From DATARN01 sp036264135 (lineage in GTDB: Bacteria > Actinomycetota > Acidimicrobiia > Acidimicrobiales > Palsa-688), in NCBI GenBank assembly GCA_036264135.1, contig DATARN010000151.1, forward strand, positions 1 to 20,832: a DNA stretch of 20,832 bases, given 5' to 3'. Numbering within the stretch: position 1 is the stretch's first letter; every line of letters begins with the position of its first letter. This document shows positions 1 to 7,026 of the stretch, piece after piece. Below the pieces are notes generated by a model that was not told where the DNA came from, made no database searches, and was given only the letters and a program-made list of their open reading frames with translations. The translations under genes and the position numbers were made by a program.

Positions 1-131
1 TACTTCTGCTCTGCTGTCAAAAACCGCTTCGCTCTCCTCGTCACTGCCACGGCACTGGACCTCCTTGGTGAAGGCCAGCAACCCTCTCAAATGAGGTCTG
101 AAGATTGGCGGATCCTGTTGCACGCAGTCAG

Positions 132-284
132 ATGCAACCCAACACCGTGGTGCCGTGGGGCGACGCCGCCGCGACCCGAGTGGCGGAGCATTTCGCCGCC
201 GGCGCCGACCATGTCTGCGTCCAGCCCCTCGGGGAAGGCCGAGCGGTCGACTGGGATGGACTGGCGGCGCTGGCCGCGCAGTAG
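132..284 (+). pseudogene. 3' remnant of a luciferase-like F420-dependent oxidoreductase
   Basis: The 50 codons from ATG 132 to TAG 284 read like the extreme C-terminus of LLM-class F420-dependent oxidoreductases: a WGD segment, then RVAEHFAAGADHVCVQPLGEG, which matches the C-terminal R(V/A)xEHxxAGADHVCVQ signature of that family as I recall it, and a closing DGLAALAAQ. A full-length enzyme has roughly 270-330 residues, and nothing recognisable precedes this piece in any frame back to position 1, where the sequence becomes less GC-rich and non-coding in look. I infer a decayed or rearranged gene whose 5' part was lost. The ATG is simply the first in-frame one, and I see no ribosome binding site. 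The stop codon lies inside the first copy of a tandem repeat. A short new gene is possible but less likely. Confidence 0.55.
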
Positions 285-326
285 TGCCGCGCAGTAGTGC
301 CGAGCATTAGTGCCGAGCATTAGTGC
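275..326. repeat. Four tandem 13-bp repeats
   Basis: Two copies of CGCGCAGTAGTGC (275-287, 288-300) are followed directly by two copies of CGAGCATTAGTGC (301-313, 314-326). The four units share CG.GCA.TAGTGC-type identity at most positions, and each contains TAG. The first unit carries the stop codon of the oxidoreductase remnant. The pattern suggests slippage duplication at the 3' end of a decaying gene; a regulatory role for the peptide gene 100 bases downstream cannot be excluded. Confidence 0.85.
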
Positions 327-426
327 AGGCGAACCACGCCTGATTGACGCGTTCGGGTCTCGACCAGAGCGGGAGGCTGACCGACCATGGAGACCGCAAC
401 AGCCATCCATGACAAGGAGAAATCCC

Positions 427-621
427 GTGAGCTTCCAGGATCAGGCGGCGTTCACCGCCGCCGAGCTTGACAGCCAGCACACCGCCGAACTGCCCGCCCG
501 CGACCTGATGATCGGCATCTCGATCCTCGGGCTGCCCCTCGTTTCGCTTGACGGCTTGGCCGTCAATGTCAACACGGCCGGACCGAACTGGCTGTTCGGC
601 TCGGTGGGCAAGGTCGGTTAG
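427..621 (+). CDS. Small peptide, candidate RiPP precursor
   Basis: This 64-residue peptide starts at GTG 427, chosen because AAGGAG (414-419) sits 7 bases upstream. An in-frame ATG at 409 is the alternative but lacks such a site. The sequence splits naturally into a charged N-terminal part (residues 1-28: acidic, with an AELPARDLM stretch) and a hydrophobic, Gly/Asn/Val-rich C-terminal part (about 29-64: GISILGLPLV, then NVNTAGPNWLFG and a closing GKVG). There is no cysteine and only one lysine, so it is not an ordinary lanthipeptide or toxin of a class I can name. It lies 38 bases before a membrane metalloprotease with a PqqD-like domain. I infer a leader-plus-core precursor cut or matured by that protease. 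I vaguely recall LPAR-type leader motifs in small actinobacterial peptides but cannot verify this. No family is assigned. Confidence 0.7.
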   Translation: MSFQDQAAFTAAELDSQHTAELPARDLMIGISILGLPLVSLDGLAVNVNTAGPNWLFGSVGKVG

Positions 622-648
622 CCGTCGCCTTCCCCGCGCTTTGCGACG

Positions 649-687
649 CCGGGCCGGAGGTGCTGCCTCCCAGCACCTCCGGCCCGG
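649..687 (+). promoter_or_regulatory. Perfect 17-bp hairpin between peptide and protease genes
   Basis: CCGGGCCGGAGGTGCTG (649-665), a loop CCTCC (666-670) and the exact reverse complement (671-687) form a perfect stem. It starts 27 bases after the peptide stop. No T-tract follows, so it is not a classical intrinsic terminator. It could act as a partial terminator, an mRNA 3'-end stabiliser for the peptide message, or a translational lock, since GGAGG and the only near GTG start of the protease (660) both lie in the left arm. Confidence 0.85.
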
Positions 688-2018
688 TCTCCCAATCTCC
701 GCCGGCCCTGGCCGACGGCACAGAACTTCTCGGTAAGTACGAGGGGTCAGGCCGGGTCGAAGCCCCTTTTCTTGTCCGCCGGGCCGACGGCCGAATGCTG
801 GAGCTGTCGCCCCTGCTGTACACCGTGGCCCGCTACCTGGACGGTCGCCGATCCGTCGACGACATCGCGTCGGTGGTCTCGGCTGAGACCGGCCGCCGGC
901 TGAGCGGTGAGAACGTCGCCTATCTGGTCACCGAGAAGCTGAATCCGCTGCGGGTTCTCCGCGGCACTCCTTCCACCGAGGAGCGCCCCGCGGGCGCACC
1001 GATCCTCGGGCTGCACCTCCGCTTCGGGGTGGTGCCAAAGGGCGCCGTTCGCTTCATCGCCGGCCTGCTCCGGCCGCTCTTCGTGCCGGTCGTCGTGCTG
1101 CTGATGCTGGTGGCGCTGGCCGCCACCGACACCTGGCTGGTCCTGGCGGGCCGGGTCGGCGCTTCCACCAGTCAGTTGTTGTACCGCCCCGGCTGGCTGC
1201 TGGCCGTGGCCGGCCTCACCCTGGTCGGAGGTGCCTTCCACGAGCTGGGCCACGCCACCGCCAGCCGGTATGGCGGCGCCCAGCCGGGAGCCATCGGGGC
1301 GGGCGTCTACCTGCTCTGGCCGGTCTTCTACAACGACCTGAACGACTCCTACCGTCTCGGTCGCGCCGGTCGTCTGCGCGCCGATCTGGGCGGCGTCTAC
1401 TTCAATGCCGTCTACGCCGTCATGTTGTTCGCCCTCTACGGGGCTACGGGCTACCGCCCGTTGCTGCTGGTGGCGGCGCTGCAACATTTCGTGATCCTGC
1501 AGCAGTTCCTGCCCTTCGTCCGGCTGGACGGCTATTACGTGGTCAGCGACCTGGCCGGCGTCCCCGACCTGTTCGGGCGGATCCGGCCGCTCCTGGCGGC
1601 GGTGTTTCTCGGGCGCCACGCCACCAACTCCGGGTGGCGCGACCTGCGGCCTCGGGCTCGCAGCATCGTGACGGCGTGGATCCTTCTTACCGTTCCCCTC
1701 CTCGGCGCCGGTGTCGTTTTCCTCATCATCTCGACGCCGCATCTGCTGACCATTGGCGCCGGCGTCGTGCGGGCCGATTGGCGGCTGCTGATCCCGGCGG
1801 TGCGATCGCATCATGTGGTCACCGCCACGCTGCTGGCCGTCCAGTTGCTCGCGGTCAGCCTTCCCGTTCTCGGCGTGTCCTCTGCCCTTATCCGGGCGTT
1901 GCTGCGTCTCGGGTCCTCCGCGGACGCCCGGCCCCCAGGATCAGCCCCGGTGTTCGGCCTCGGGGCGCTCATCGCCATCCTGTTCGTGGTGGGGCTGGGC
2001 AGCCTGGCCGTTCGCTGA
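660..2018 (+). CDS. PqqD-like domain / M50-type membrane zinc metalloprotease
   Basis: A 452-residue membrane protein. Residues about 28-100 resemble a PqqD-like RiPP recognition domain (the LELSPLLYTVARYLDG segment, then an SVDDIA helix). The rest is a site-2-protease-like (M50) core: hydrophobic segments near 132-165 and 177-200, the zinc motif HELGH (H194, E195, H198), further membrane segments near 213-226, 248-285, 333-360 and 385-415, and the LDGYY motif supplying the likely third zinc ligand (D290). It resembles proteins annotated as putative peptide zinc metalloproteases in peptide clusters. The start is uncertain: GTG 660 is the only in-frame ATG/GTG and sits inside the hairpin, with no ATG further down before the conserved part. 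I infer that it binds the upstream peptide's leader and cleaves or exports it at the membrane. Its 3' end overlaps the convergent kinase gene by 78 bases. Confidence 0.85.
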   Translation: MLPPSTSGPVSQSPPALADGTELLGKYEGSGRVEAPFLVRRADGRMLELSPLLYTVARYLDGRRSVDDIASVVSAETGRRLSGENVAYLVTEKLNPLRVLRGTPSTEERPAGAPILGLHLRFGVVPKGAVRFIAGLLRPLFVPVVVLLMLVALAATDTWLVLAGRVGASTSQLLYRPGWLLAVAGLTLVGGAFHELGHATASRYGGAQPGAIGAGVYLLWPVFYNDLNDSYRLGRAGRLRADLGGVYFNAVYAVMLFALYGATGYRPLLLVAALQHFVILQQFLPFVRLDGYYVVSDLAGVPDLFGRIRPLLAAVFLGRHATNSGWRDLRPRARSIVTAWILLTVPLLGAGVVFLIISTPHLLTIGAGVVRADWRLLIPAVRSHHVVTATLLAVQLLAVSLPVLGVSSALIRALLRLGSSADARPPGSAPVFGLGALIAILFVVGLGSLAVR

Positions 2019-4931
2019 GGCGGCCCCGTTCCGATGCGACGACGGGGGCGGGGCGCGCAGGACGCCGCTCACCGCGGCGAGGAGGCCGCCGGCGGTAAAG
2101 GGCTTGGCCAGGACCGTACTGTCCGTAGCGATTCGCCCGTCTTCGGTGGCGTTACCTGTATAACCGGACGTAAAGAGCACCCTGGTCCGAGGACGCAGAG
2201 TGGCGAGGCAGTGAACAAAATCGGGGCCCGAAAGCTTGGGCATGAGGACATCGGTGACCACGATCGAGATCTCGCCCCGGTAGCGGGCCGCCACTTCGAG
2301 GCCTTCGACACCGTCGCCGGCCTGGAGGACGCGGTAGCCGGCCGATTCCAGCACCATGGCCTCGGCCCGTCGCACCGCCGCCTCATCCTCGACCAGCAAC
2401 ACCGTGCCGCCGCGGTGCTTCGAGTCCGCGGCCGGCAGCACGTGACCAATTTCGACGTTCTTCAGCGGCGATTTCACCAACGGCAGATGGACCGTGAACG
2501 TCGTCCCCTGGCCGAGGCGGCTGTGCACCGTCACGTCGCCGCCACTCTGGGCGACGATGCCCTGCACAGTCGCCAATCCCAATCCGGTGCCCTGGCCACG
2601 TGGTTTGGTGGTGAAGAAGGGCTCGAAGACCCGAGCCTGGGTTTGGCCCGTCATACCCGACCCCGTGTCGGAGATGGAGATTTCCACATACTCGGCCAGC
2701 GGCGAGCCGGGAATCTCCACGCCAGCGGCGGCGACCCGTTGGGCCCGGATGGTCAACGCACCGCCGGAAGGCATGGCGTCGCGGCCGTTGAGGACGAGAT
2801 TCATGATGACCTGCTCGAGGCGGCCGCGGTCAACGTTGACGCAACACCCTTCGGCCTCGGCGACGGTTGTCGTCATGGCGATGTTTTCGCCAATGAGCCG
2901 GCTCAGCATGTGTTGCATGGAGACAATGACGTCGGCCGGGTCGACGGGGACCACGTCGGCCGGGTCGACGGGGACCACGTCGACCGGCTGCCGGCGACTG
3001 AAGAGCAGCAGCTGGTCGGTGAGGTCGGCGGCCCGTTGGGCGGCAGCCGAGATCTCCGACACGAATGCCCGCGATTCGCCCTCGACCCGAGCCGCCAACT
3101 GCTCGGCGCAGAGTGACACGACGGCGAGGACATTGTTGAAGTCGTGGGCCACTCCGCCTGCCAACTGGCCCAAGGCCTGCAGCTTCTGCGACTGGAAGAG
3201 CTGGTCTTGGAGGCGGCGCAACTCGCTGATGTCGCGGGCCGTGGTCGAGACGTAGTCGACCTGGCCGTCGGCCCCGTAGTGCGGGAGCACGACCTGATGG
3301 ACGGTCAGCTCCCTTCCCGAGCGGTCGAGCATCGTCGACTCGCCGCGCCACACACCCTCGCGGGCGACCGCCTCGGCCACGACGGAGCACATGGCCTTGG
3401 TCCACGCGGGAAGGTAGAAGTCGGCGAATTCGTAGGCTTCGAGCGACTCCGACGGCCGCAGCCCGAGCATGGCTCTCCCCGCGGGGTTCAGGTACGAGAT
3501 CCGTCCTTCCATGTCGCTCATCGCCACCAAATCGGGGCTGGCATCGAGGAATCCGACCAGGCGCGATCTGGTCCGTTCCAGCTCCTGACGTTCGGAAATG
3601 TCGCGGAAGACGATGACCGCGCCGACGGGTTGCCCGGTCCTGCGAATGGCCGAGGCAGTCAGGGCGACGGGAAAGGACTCTCCCCGATGACGGCGGAAGG
3701 TGGCGTTCTCGTCCCGTACAACCGTTCCTTCCTGGATCACTTCGTCCGCCGGCCCGGTCAGGAAGTCGGGCGCGGCGGCCCCGCGGTCGTAAAAACCGGA
3801 GCCGAGCATGGCCTCGGCGGCAGGGTTCACGAACGTCACCTGGCCCTGATCGTCCAACGCGCACACGCCCTCCCCGACACTCGAGGTGATGGCGGCCAGC
3901 CGCTCCTGCTGTTCGCGAATCTCTTGGTAGAGGCCGGCATTCTTGAGGGCTCCGGTTCCAATGGCGGCGAGGGCATCGAGCAGCTCAACGTCGGCGGCGT
4001 CGTAGGGTTCGCCTGGTTCTCGCCCACTCACCACCAGCCACCACCGCTCACCATTGACCGACATCTCGGCGCCGAGCTGCCCCGATCGCGGCGCCGTCAT
4101 CACCAGCGCGGCATCAGGGCAGCGGAGCAACTGGCGAGCCGACCCCAGAATCAGGGTGACCACCTCCCGGTCCCGGAGAAAGCGGTTCGCTTCCAGGGCG
4201 GTTTTGAACAGGCCCAGCAGCCGGGTGCGATCGTGCCGGGATTGAAAGTGGCCGTCAAGAATCCGGTGCAGGATCACCAGTGCCAGCACCGCCACCGCGA
4301 ATGACCACGGATTGGTCGAGATGGCCAGGGCGATCGTCACTCCGAGGGTGATCGAAGCTCCGAGCACCCGCAGGCGCAGCATCCAGCCGTCCAGCACCGC
4401 CTTTCGCCACGACGTTCCGAGGGCGGTGACGATGGCGGAGATCCAAAGGCTGTTGGCCACCGCGAACACCAGCGCGCCGAGGATGGCGGCGCCGGTCTCC
4501 GCGATACCGAGCTTCGAGGAGGGCGCTCCCACCAACGAGCTGACTGCCGTCGCCAATCCGACCGAGACCACGACCTGGCCCCAGTTAAACAGCGACTTGG
4601 CCAGCGACCGGCGCCGGGCGATCTGGGCCGCCGCCACCGACAACGCAAAGGCGACGACCGTCCAGGGGCGCGGTAACAGCAGCAGCATGAGGACTAAAAA
4701 GCCCTCGTCGGGGTGAATCGCACCCGACTCGTTGTCCCGGTACATCACGACCGGCCGCATCCAGGTAAAGCCCAGCACTCCGGCCAGTACCACGGACACC
4801 ACGATGGTAAAGCTGCTCGGGCGAGGAGCGGCGACCAGGGCCACGCCCTCGGCGGCGGCGACGAGTACGCCGCCGCCAAAGGCGATCCAAATTATTGCAC
4901 GAGCGCTTTTCGGCAGGGATTCGTCACGCAC
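1941..4931 (-). CDS. Membrane hybrid histidine kinase (GAF-PAS-PAS-HisKA-HATPase-REC)
   Basis: A 996-residue sensor kinase. An N-terminal block of about seven hydrophobic segments (residues 12-222) is followed by a GAF-like region (about 240-340), two PAS domains (about 343-450 and 455-570, each ending in RDISE), HisKA with AHDFNN (phospho-accepting H596), HATPase_c (N-box from N711, DTGSGM at 755, FFTTK, GTGLGL) and a receiver (phospho-acceptor D894 in VTDVLMP, K943). It lies 19 bases after the secreted protease gene on the same strand and is probably co-transcribed with it. The GTG start (4931) has no clear ribosome binding site, so translation may be coupled. An 8-residue duplication (VVPVDPAD twice) lies between HisKA and HATPase_c. 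The last 25 residues, hydrophilic and His/Glu-rich, are antisense to the metalloprotease end. The output partner is not adjacent; the NarL-type regulator at 8733 is the nearest candidate. Confidence 0.95.
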   Translation of the reverse strand: MRDESLPKSARAIIWIAFGGGVLVAAAEGVALVAAPRPSSFTIVVSVVLAGVLGFTWMRPVVMYRDNESGAIHPDEGFLVLMLLLLPRPWTVVAFALSVAAAQIARRRSLAKSLFNWGQVVVSVGLATAVSSLVGAPSSKLGIAETGAAILGALVFAVANSLWISAIVTALGTSWRKAVLDGWMLRLRVLGASITLGVTIALAISTNPWSFAVAVLALVILHRILDGHFQSRHDRTRLLGLFKTALEANRFLRDREVVTLILGSARQLLRCPDAALVMTAPRSGQLGAEMSVNGERWWLVVSGREPGEPYDAADVELLDALAAIGTGALKNAGLYQEIREQQERLAAITSSVGEGVCALDDQGQVTFVNPAAEAMLGSGFYDRGAAAPDFLTGPADEVIQEGTVVRDENATFRRHRGESFPVALTASAIRRTGQPVGAVIVFRDISERQELERTRSRLVGFLDASPDLVAMSDMEGRISYLNPAGRAMLGLRPSESLEAYEFADFYLPAWTKAMCSVVAEAVAREGVWRGESTMLDRSGRELTVHQVVLPHYGADGQVDYVSTTARDISELRRLQDQLFQSQKLQALGQLAGGVAHDFNNVLAVVSLCAEQLAARVEGESRAFVSEISAAAQRAADLTDQLLLFSRRQPVDVVPVDPADVVPVDPADVIVSMQHMLSRLIGENIAMTTTVAEAEGCCVNVDRGRLEQVIMNLVLNGRDAMPSGGALTIRAQRVAAAGVEIPGSPLAEYVEISISDTGSGMTGQTQARVFEPFFTTKPRGQGTGLGLATVQGIVAQSGGDVTVHSRLGQGTTFTVHLPLVKSPLKNVEIGHVLPAADSKHRGGTVLLVEDEAAVRRAEAMVLESAGYRVLQAGDGVEGLEVAARYRGEISIVVTDVLMPKLSGPDFVHCLATLRPRTRVLFTSGYTGNATEDGRIATDSTVLAKPFTAGGLLAAVSGVLRAPPPSSHRNGAASANGQAAQPHHEQDGDERPEAEHRG
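2930..2977. repeat. 24-bp tandem duplication inside the hybrid kinase gene
   Basis: Two identical adjacent 24-bp units (2930-2953 and 2954-2977) begin with CGTCGGCCGGGTCGACGGGG, and a third partial, diverged copy starts at 2978. The duplication keeps the frame and adds eight residues to the linker between HisKA and HATPase_c of the minus-strand kinase. The perfect identity implies a recent event. Confidence 0.9.
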
Positions 4932-4950
4932 TCGGATCGGATGGTACTAA

Positions 4951-6606
4951 CTAATTCCACGCTTCCCCGTTCCACGCTTCCCCGTTCCACGCTTCCCCGT
5001 TCCACGCTTCCCCGTTCCACGCTTCCCCGTTCCACGCTTCCCCGTTCCACGCCTCGCCGTTCCAGGCCTCGCCGTTCCAGGCCTCGCCGTTCCAGGCCTC
5101 GCCGTTCCAGGCCTCGCCGTTCCACGCTTCCCCGTTCCACGCCTCGCCGTTCACGTTGGCGGCGCTCGGTGCCACCGCGGTCCAGTTGGCTCCGTTCCAG
5201 GTCGAGGTCGACCACCGTTGGGCGAGGGACACGACCCCGCCCACCAACGTCGGTAGGAGGGGCTTCGGCTGGAGCAGCATCACTGGGGCGGCATGGGCCG
5301 CGGCGTAGGCATTGAGCGCACCGTGCCCGTCCACGAAAGGATTGCCCACCGGACCGGGGACGGCGGTACCCAGGAGCTTGGCCTTCACCGCATCGGGCGA
5401 CCACGGCGCAGGGCCGGCTTGGAGCACGAGGGCAGCGGCGCCGCTGACCACCGCCGCGCTGAAGGAGGTTCCCGACCCCACGAAGTTGGCGGCGCCGATG
5501 CGGGCCCCCGAAAACGCGGTATCGATAGTCGATCCTGGGGCGCGCAGGCTGACGAGTGACCGCCCGGGAGCGACCAGGTCGGGTTTGAACCAGCCGTCGG
5601 GGCTGGTGGGCCCGACGGAGCTGAAGCTCGTCATGGTGTCGTCGGCGGCGACGACGGTCCCGTTGTCATCTGATGCACCCGCCGTGATGGCCAGGGGGTC
5701 GTCGCCGGGCGTGGCTATGGTGCCGTTGGACGGCCCGGCATTGCCGGCCGAGGTGACCACCGTGATCCCCTTGTGCCAGGCCACTTCCACCGCCTGGTCG
5801 AGGGGATTGAGCACGGTGGAGGCAAACGGAATGCCTCCGAGCGAGACGTTGAGCACGCCGATGTGGTCGGTCGCGGCGTTGGCGACGGCCCAACCGATTC
5901 CCGCGATCACCGTGGCCATGTCCGTAGCCCCCGACGACCCGGCGACCTTCACCGATATGAGGCCGGCACCGGGAGCCTCGCCCCGGTAAAGGCCGCCGGA
6001 GGATGTCCCGTCCCCGGCGACGATGCCGGCCACGAAGGTGCCGTGTCCGTAGAGGTCTTGGAACGGATCGCCGCCGCCGCTGAGGTCGATGCCGGCGACG
6101 AGGCGACCGGCGAAGTCGGGCAGCCGGTCAATACCGGTGTCCAGAACGGCGACATTGACCCCTCTGCCCGTGACGCCGTCGGCGCCAAGCTGGCTGGCGC
6201 CGGTCGTGTCGGGGAACACCGCGGCCGGCGTTCGACCTGTGCTGGTGCCCAGCGACCCCATGCCGGTGGCGAAGACTGGGATGTTCGGCGCCACGACGAC
6301 TCCGGGAATGGCGACAAGCACAGGGATCCGAACCGTCGGAATGTCGGCGACGACTCCGTTGACGATCGGCAGGCCGGCGGTAATCCGGCCTCCGACGGCG
6401 GCCACAAGTTGCTGGGCGGTGCCGAGCGTGCTGGCCGTAATGACGTAGCTCGCCGAGGTCAATGGTGCAGTTGCCGCCAGTGCGGTCTTCGGCAGCGCGG
6501 CGAGAATAACTATTGCGAGGGATACCACAGAAATAAGGCTTTTGCATGAACGGCGACGCGAATCGGACCGCGTCACAGGTACGGCACGATATTCCTTGGC
6601 GAACAC
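4951..6606 (-). CDS. Secreted subtilisin-like (S8) serine protease with GEAWN-repeat tail
   Basis: A 551-residue exported protease. GTG 6606 is chosen because GGGAGG (6612-6617, minus strand) lies 5 bases upstream. A signal peptide is visible: basic RSDSRRR, a hydrophobic core (about 24-38), and TALA with cleavage likely after A44. A propeptide-like region (45-130) precedes the peptidase S8 domain with the full catalytic set: D156 in VLDTGID, H188 in GHGTFVAG, oxyanion N289 in SAGNAG, S381 in GTSFSAA. After residue 486 come 13 uninterrupted GEAWN pentapeptides that end the protein exactly at N551. STWNGANWT at 468-476 looks like an ancestral unit. The tail could be a surface-attachment, carbohydrate-binding or substrate-like segment. 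The gene is first in an apparent operon with the hybrid kinase, which suggests that the protease product or its activity is what the kinase monitors, or the reverse. Confidence 0.95.
   Translation of the reverse strand: MFAKEYRAVPVTRSDSRRRSCKSLISVVSLAIVILAALPKTALAATAPLTSASYVITASTLGTAQQLVAAVGGRITAGLPIVNGVVADIPTVRIPVLVAIPGVVVAPNIPVFATGMGSLGTSTGRTPAAVFPDTTGASQLGADGVTGRGVNVAVLDTGIDRLPDFAGRLVAGIDLSGGGDPFQDLYGHGTFVAGIVAGDGTSSGGLYRGEAPGAGLISVKVAGSSGATDMATVIAGIGWAVANAATDHIGVLNVSLGGIPFASTVLNPLDQAVEVAWHKGITVVTSAGNAGPSNGTIATPGDDPLAITAGASDDNGTVVAADDTMTSFSSVGPTSPDGWFKPDLVAPGRSLVSLRAPGSTIDTAFSGARIGAANFVGSGTSFSAAVVSGAAALVLQAGPAPWSPDAVKAKLLGTAVPGPVGNPFVDGHGALNAYAAAHAAPVMLLQPKPLLPTLVGGVVSLAQRWSTSTWNGANWTAVAPSAANVNGEAWNGEAWNGEAWNGEAWNGEAWNGEAWNGEAWNGEAWNGEAWNGEAWNGEAWNGEAWNGEAWN
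4954..5148. repeat. 13 x 15-bp coding repeat (GEAWN)
   Basis: Thirteen contiguous 15-bp units encode GEAWN on the minus strand. Three DNA versions occur (read on the minus strand): GGGGAAGCGTGGAAC, GGCGAGGCCTGGAAC and GGCGAGGCGTGGAAC; the unit next to the stop codon has AAT for Asn. Every difference between units is synonymous. Identical versions lie in blocks (4954-5043 one type, 5059-5118 another), which indicates expansion by slippage together with selection on the peptide. Confidence 0.97.
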
Positions 6607-6672
6607 TGTTGCCTCCCATTTTAGTGTCTACGTTGTCTCGACGAATAGCCCCGGCGGCGAGCCAGCAACGCG

Positions 6673-6684
6673 AAAATCGATTTT
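6673..6684. promoter_or_regulatory. 12-bp palindrome, possible operator
   Basis: AAAATCGATTTT is a perfect palindrome lying 67 bases upstream of the protease start, in an AT-rich island within GC-rich DNA. The position fits an operator for the protease-kinase operon, but no cognate regulator is identified. Confidence 0.3.
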
Positions 6685-6927
6685 GCGCGTTAGGCCAAGA
6701 GTGGCCCGAAGTGGGCGGACTGGCCCGAGCCGTCCGCGTCTTTTGGATCTAGCGCGTATGCACTAACGCAACCGAAGAAGACCCCCTTTGGGATCGCACA
6801 ACTATTTGCTGGTGCACATAAGTGGGGGGCCAAGACGGTTACGTGCGTTTGGCCGCTTCGACCGATGTGACAACGACCTCGGCCTCACTCGCGTCCGAGA
6901 CTCCTGGTGAGAGGGGTACAATCTCGA

Positions 6928-6957
6928 TTGCCGGGTTGAAATCGGCCGACCCGGCAA
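6928..6957 (+). promoter_or_regulatory. 9-bp inverted repeat upstream of GAF hybrid kinase
   Basis: TTGCCGGGT (6928-6936) and ACCCGGCAA (6949-6957) are exact reverse complements with a 12-base spacer, 69 bases upstream of ATG 7027. It may be a leader hairpin or an operator; the sequence does not distinguish the two. Confidence 0.4.
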
Positions 6958-7026
6958 CGACGACTAGCGGAACGAGTTGGCCTTGGGTGACTTGACTCTG
7001 TTCTTTCGTACGGGCGAGTTGACGAC

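Larger units (their letters stand above)
6607..7026. other. Divergent intergenic region between two kinase operons
   Basis: These 420 bases separate the minus-strand protease-kinase operon from the plus-strand kinase-regulator operon and are less GC-rich than the genes. They contain a 12-bp palindrome AAAATCGATTTT (6673-6684), a bulged hairpin with arms GCGGAC/GTCCGC (6715-6737), and an inverted repeat TTGCCGGGT/ACCCGGCAA (6928-6957). I could not place a convincing -10/-35 pair. No gene with a believable start was found, though the minus-strand frame ending at 6839 reads protein-like for about 55 codons. Confidence 0.6.

Noticed and set aside
344..372. Possible promoter with TTGACG at 344 for the peptide gene
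   Set aside because: The -35-like hexamer has no -10-like sequence at 16-18 bases distance, so it is not reported as a promoter.
747..1814. Long open frame (355 codons) on the minus strand
   Set aside because: It is antisense to the metalloprotease, whose sequence has clear zinc and membrane motifs. The minus-strand product is Gln/Arg/Gly-rich with no recognisable domain, typical of a shadow frame in GC-rich DNA.
2034..4304. Two long plus-strand open frames (2034-3116, 3144-4304)
   Set aside because: They lie opposite the hybrid kinase, whose PAS, HisKA, HATPase and receiver motifs are intact. The plus-strand products are low-information and His/Arg-rich.
4954..5148. CRISPR-like array
   Set aside because: The 15-bp units are contiguous with no spacers and are in frame within the protease gene.
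4713..5315. Plus-strand frame encoding a repetitive Arg/Ser/Pro-rich protein
   Set aside because: It is the antisense of the GEAWN repeat tail. The repeat variation is synonymous only on the minus strand, so the selection is on the protease frame.
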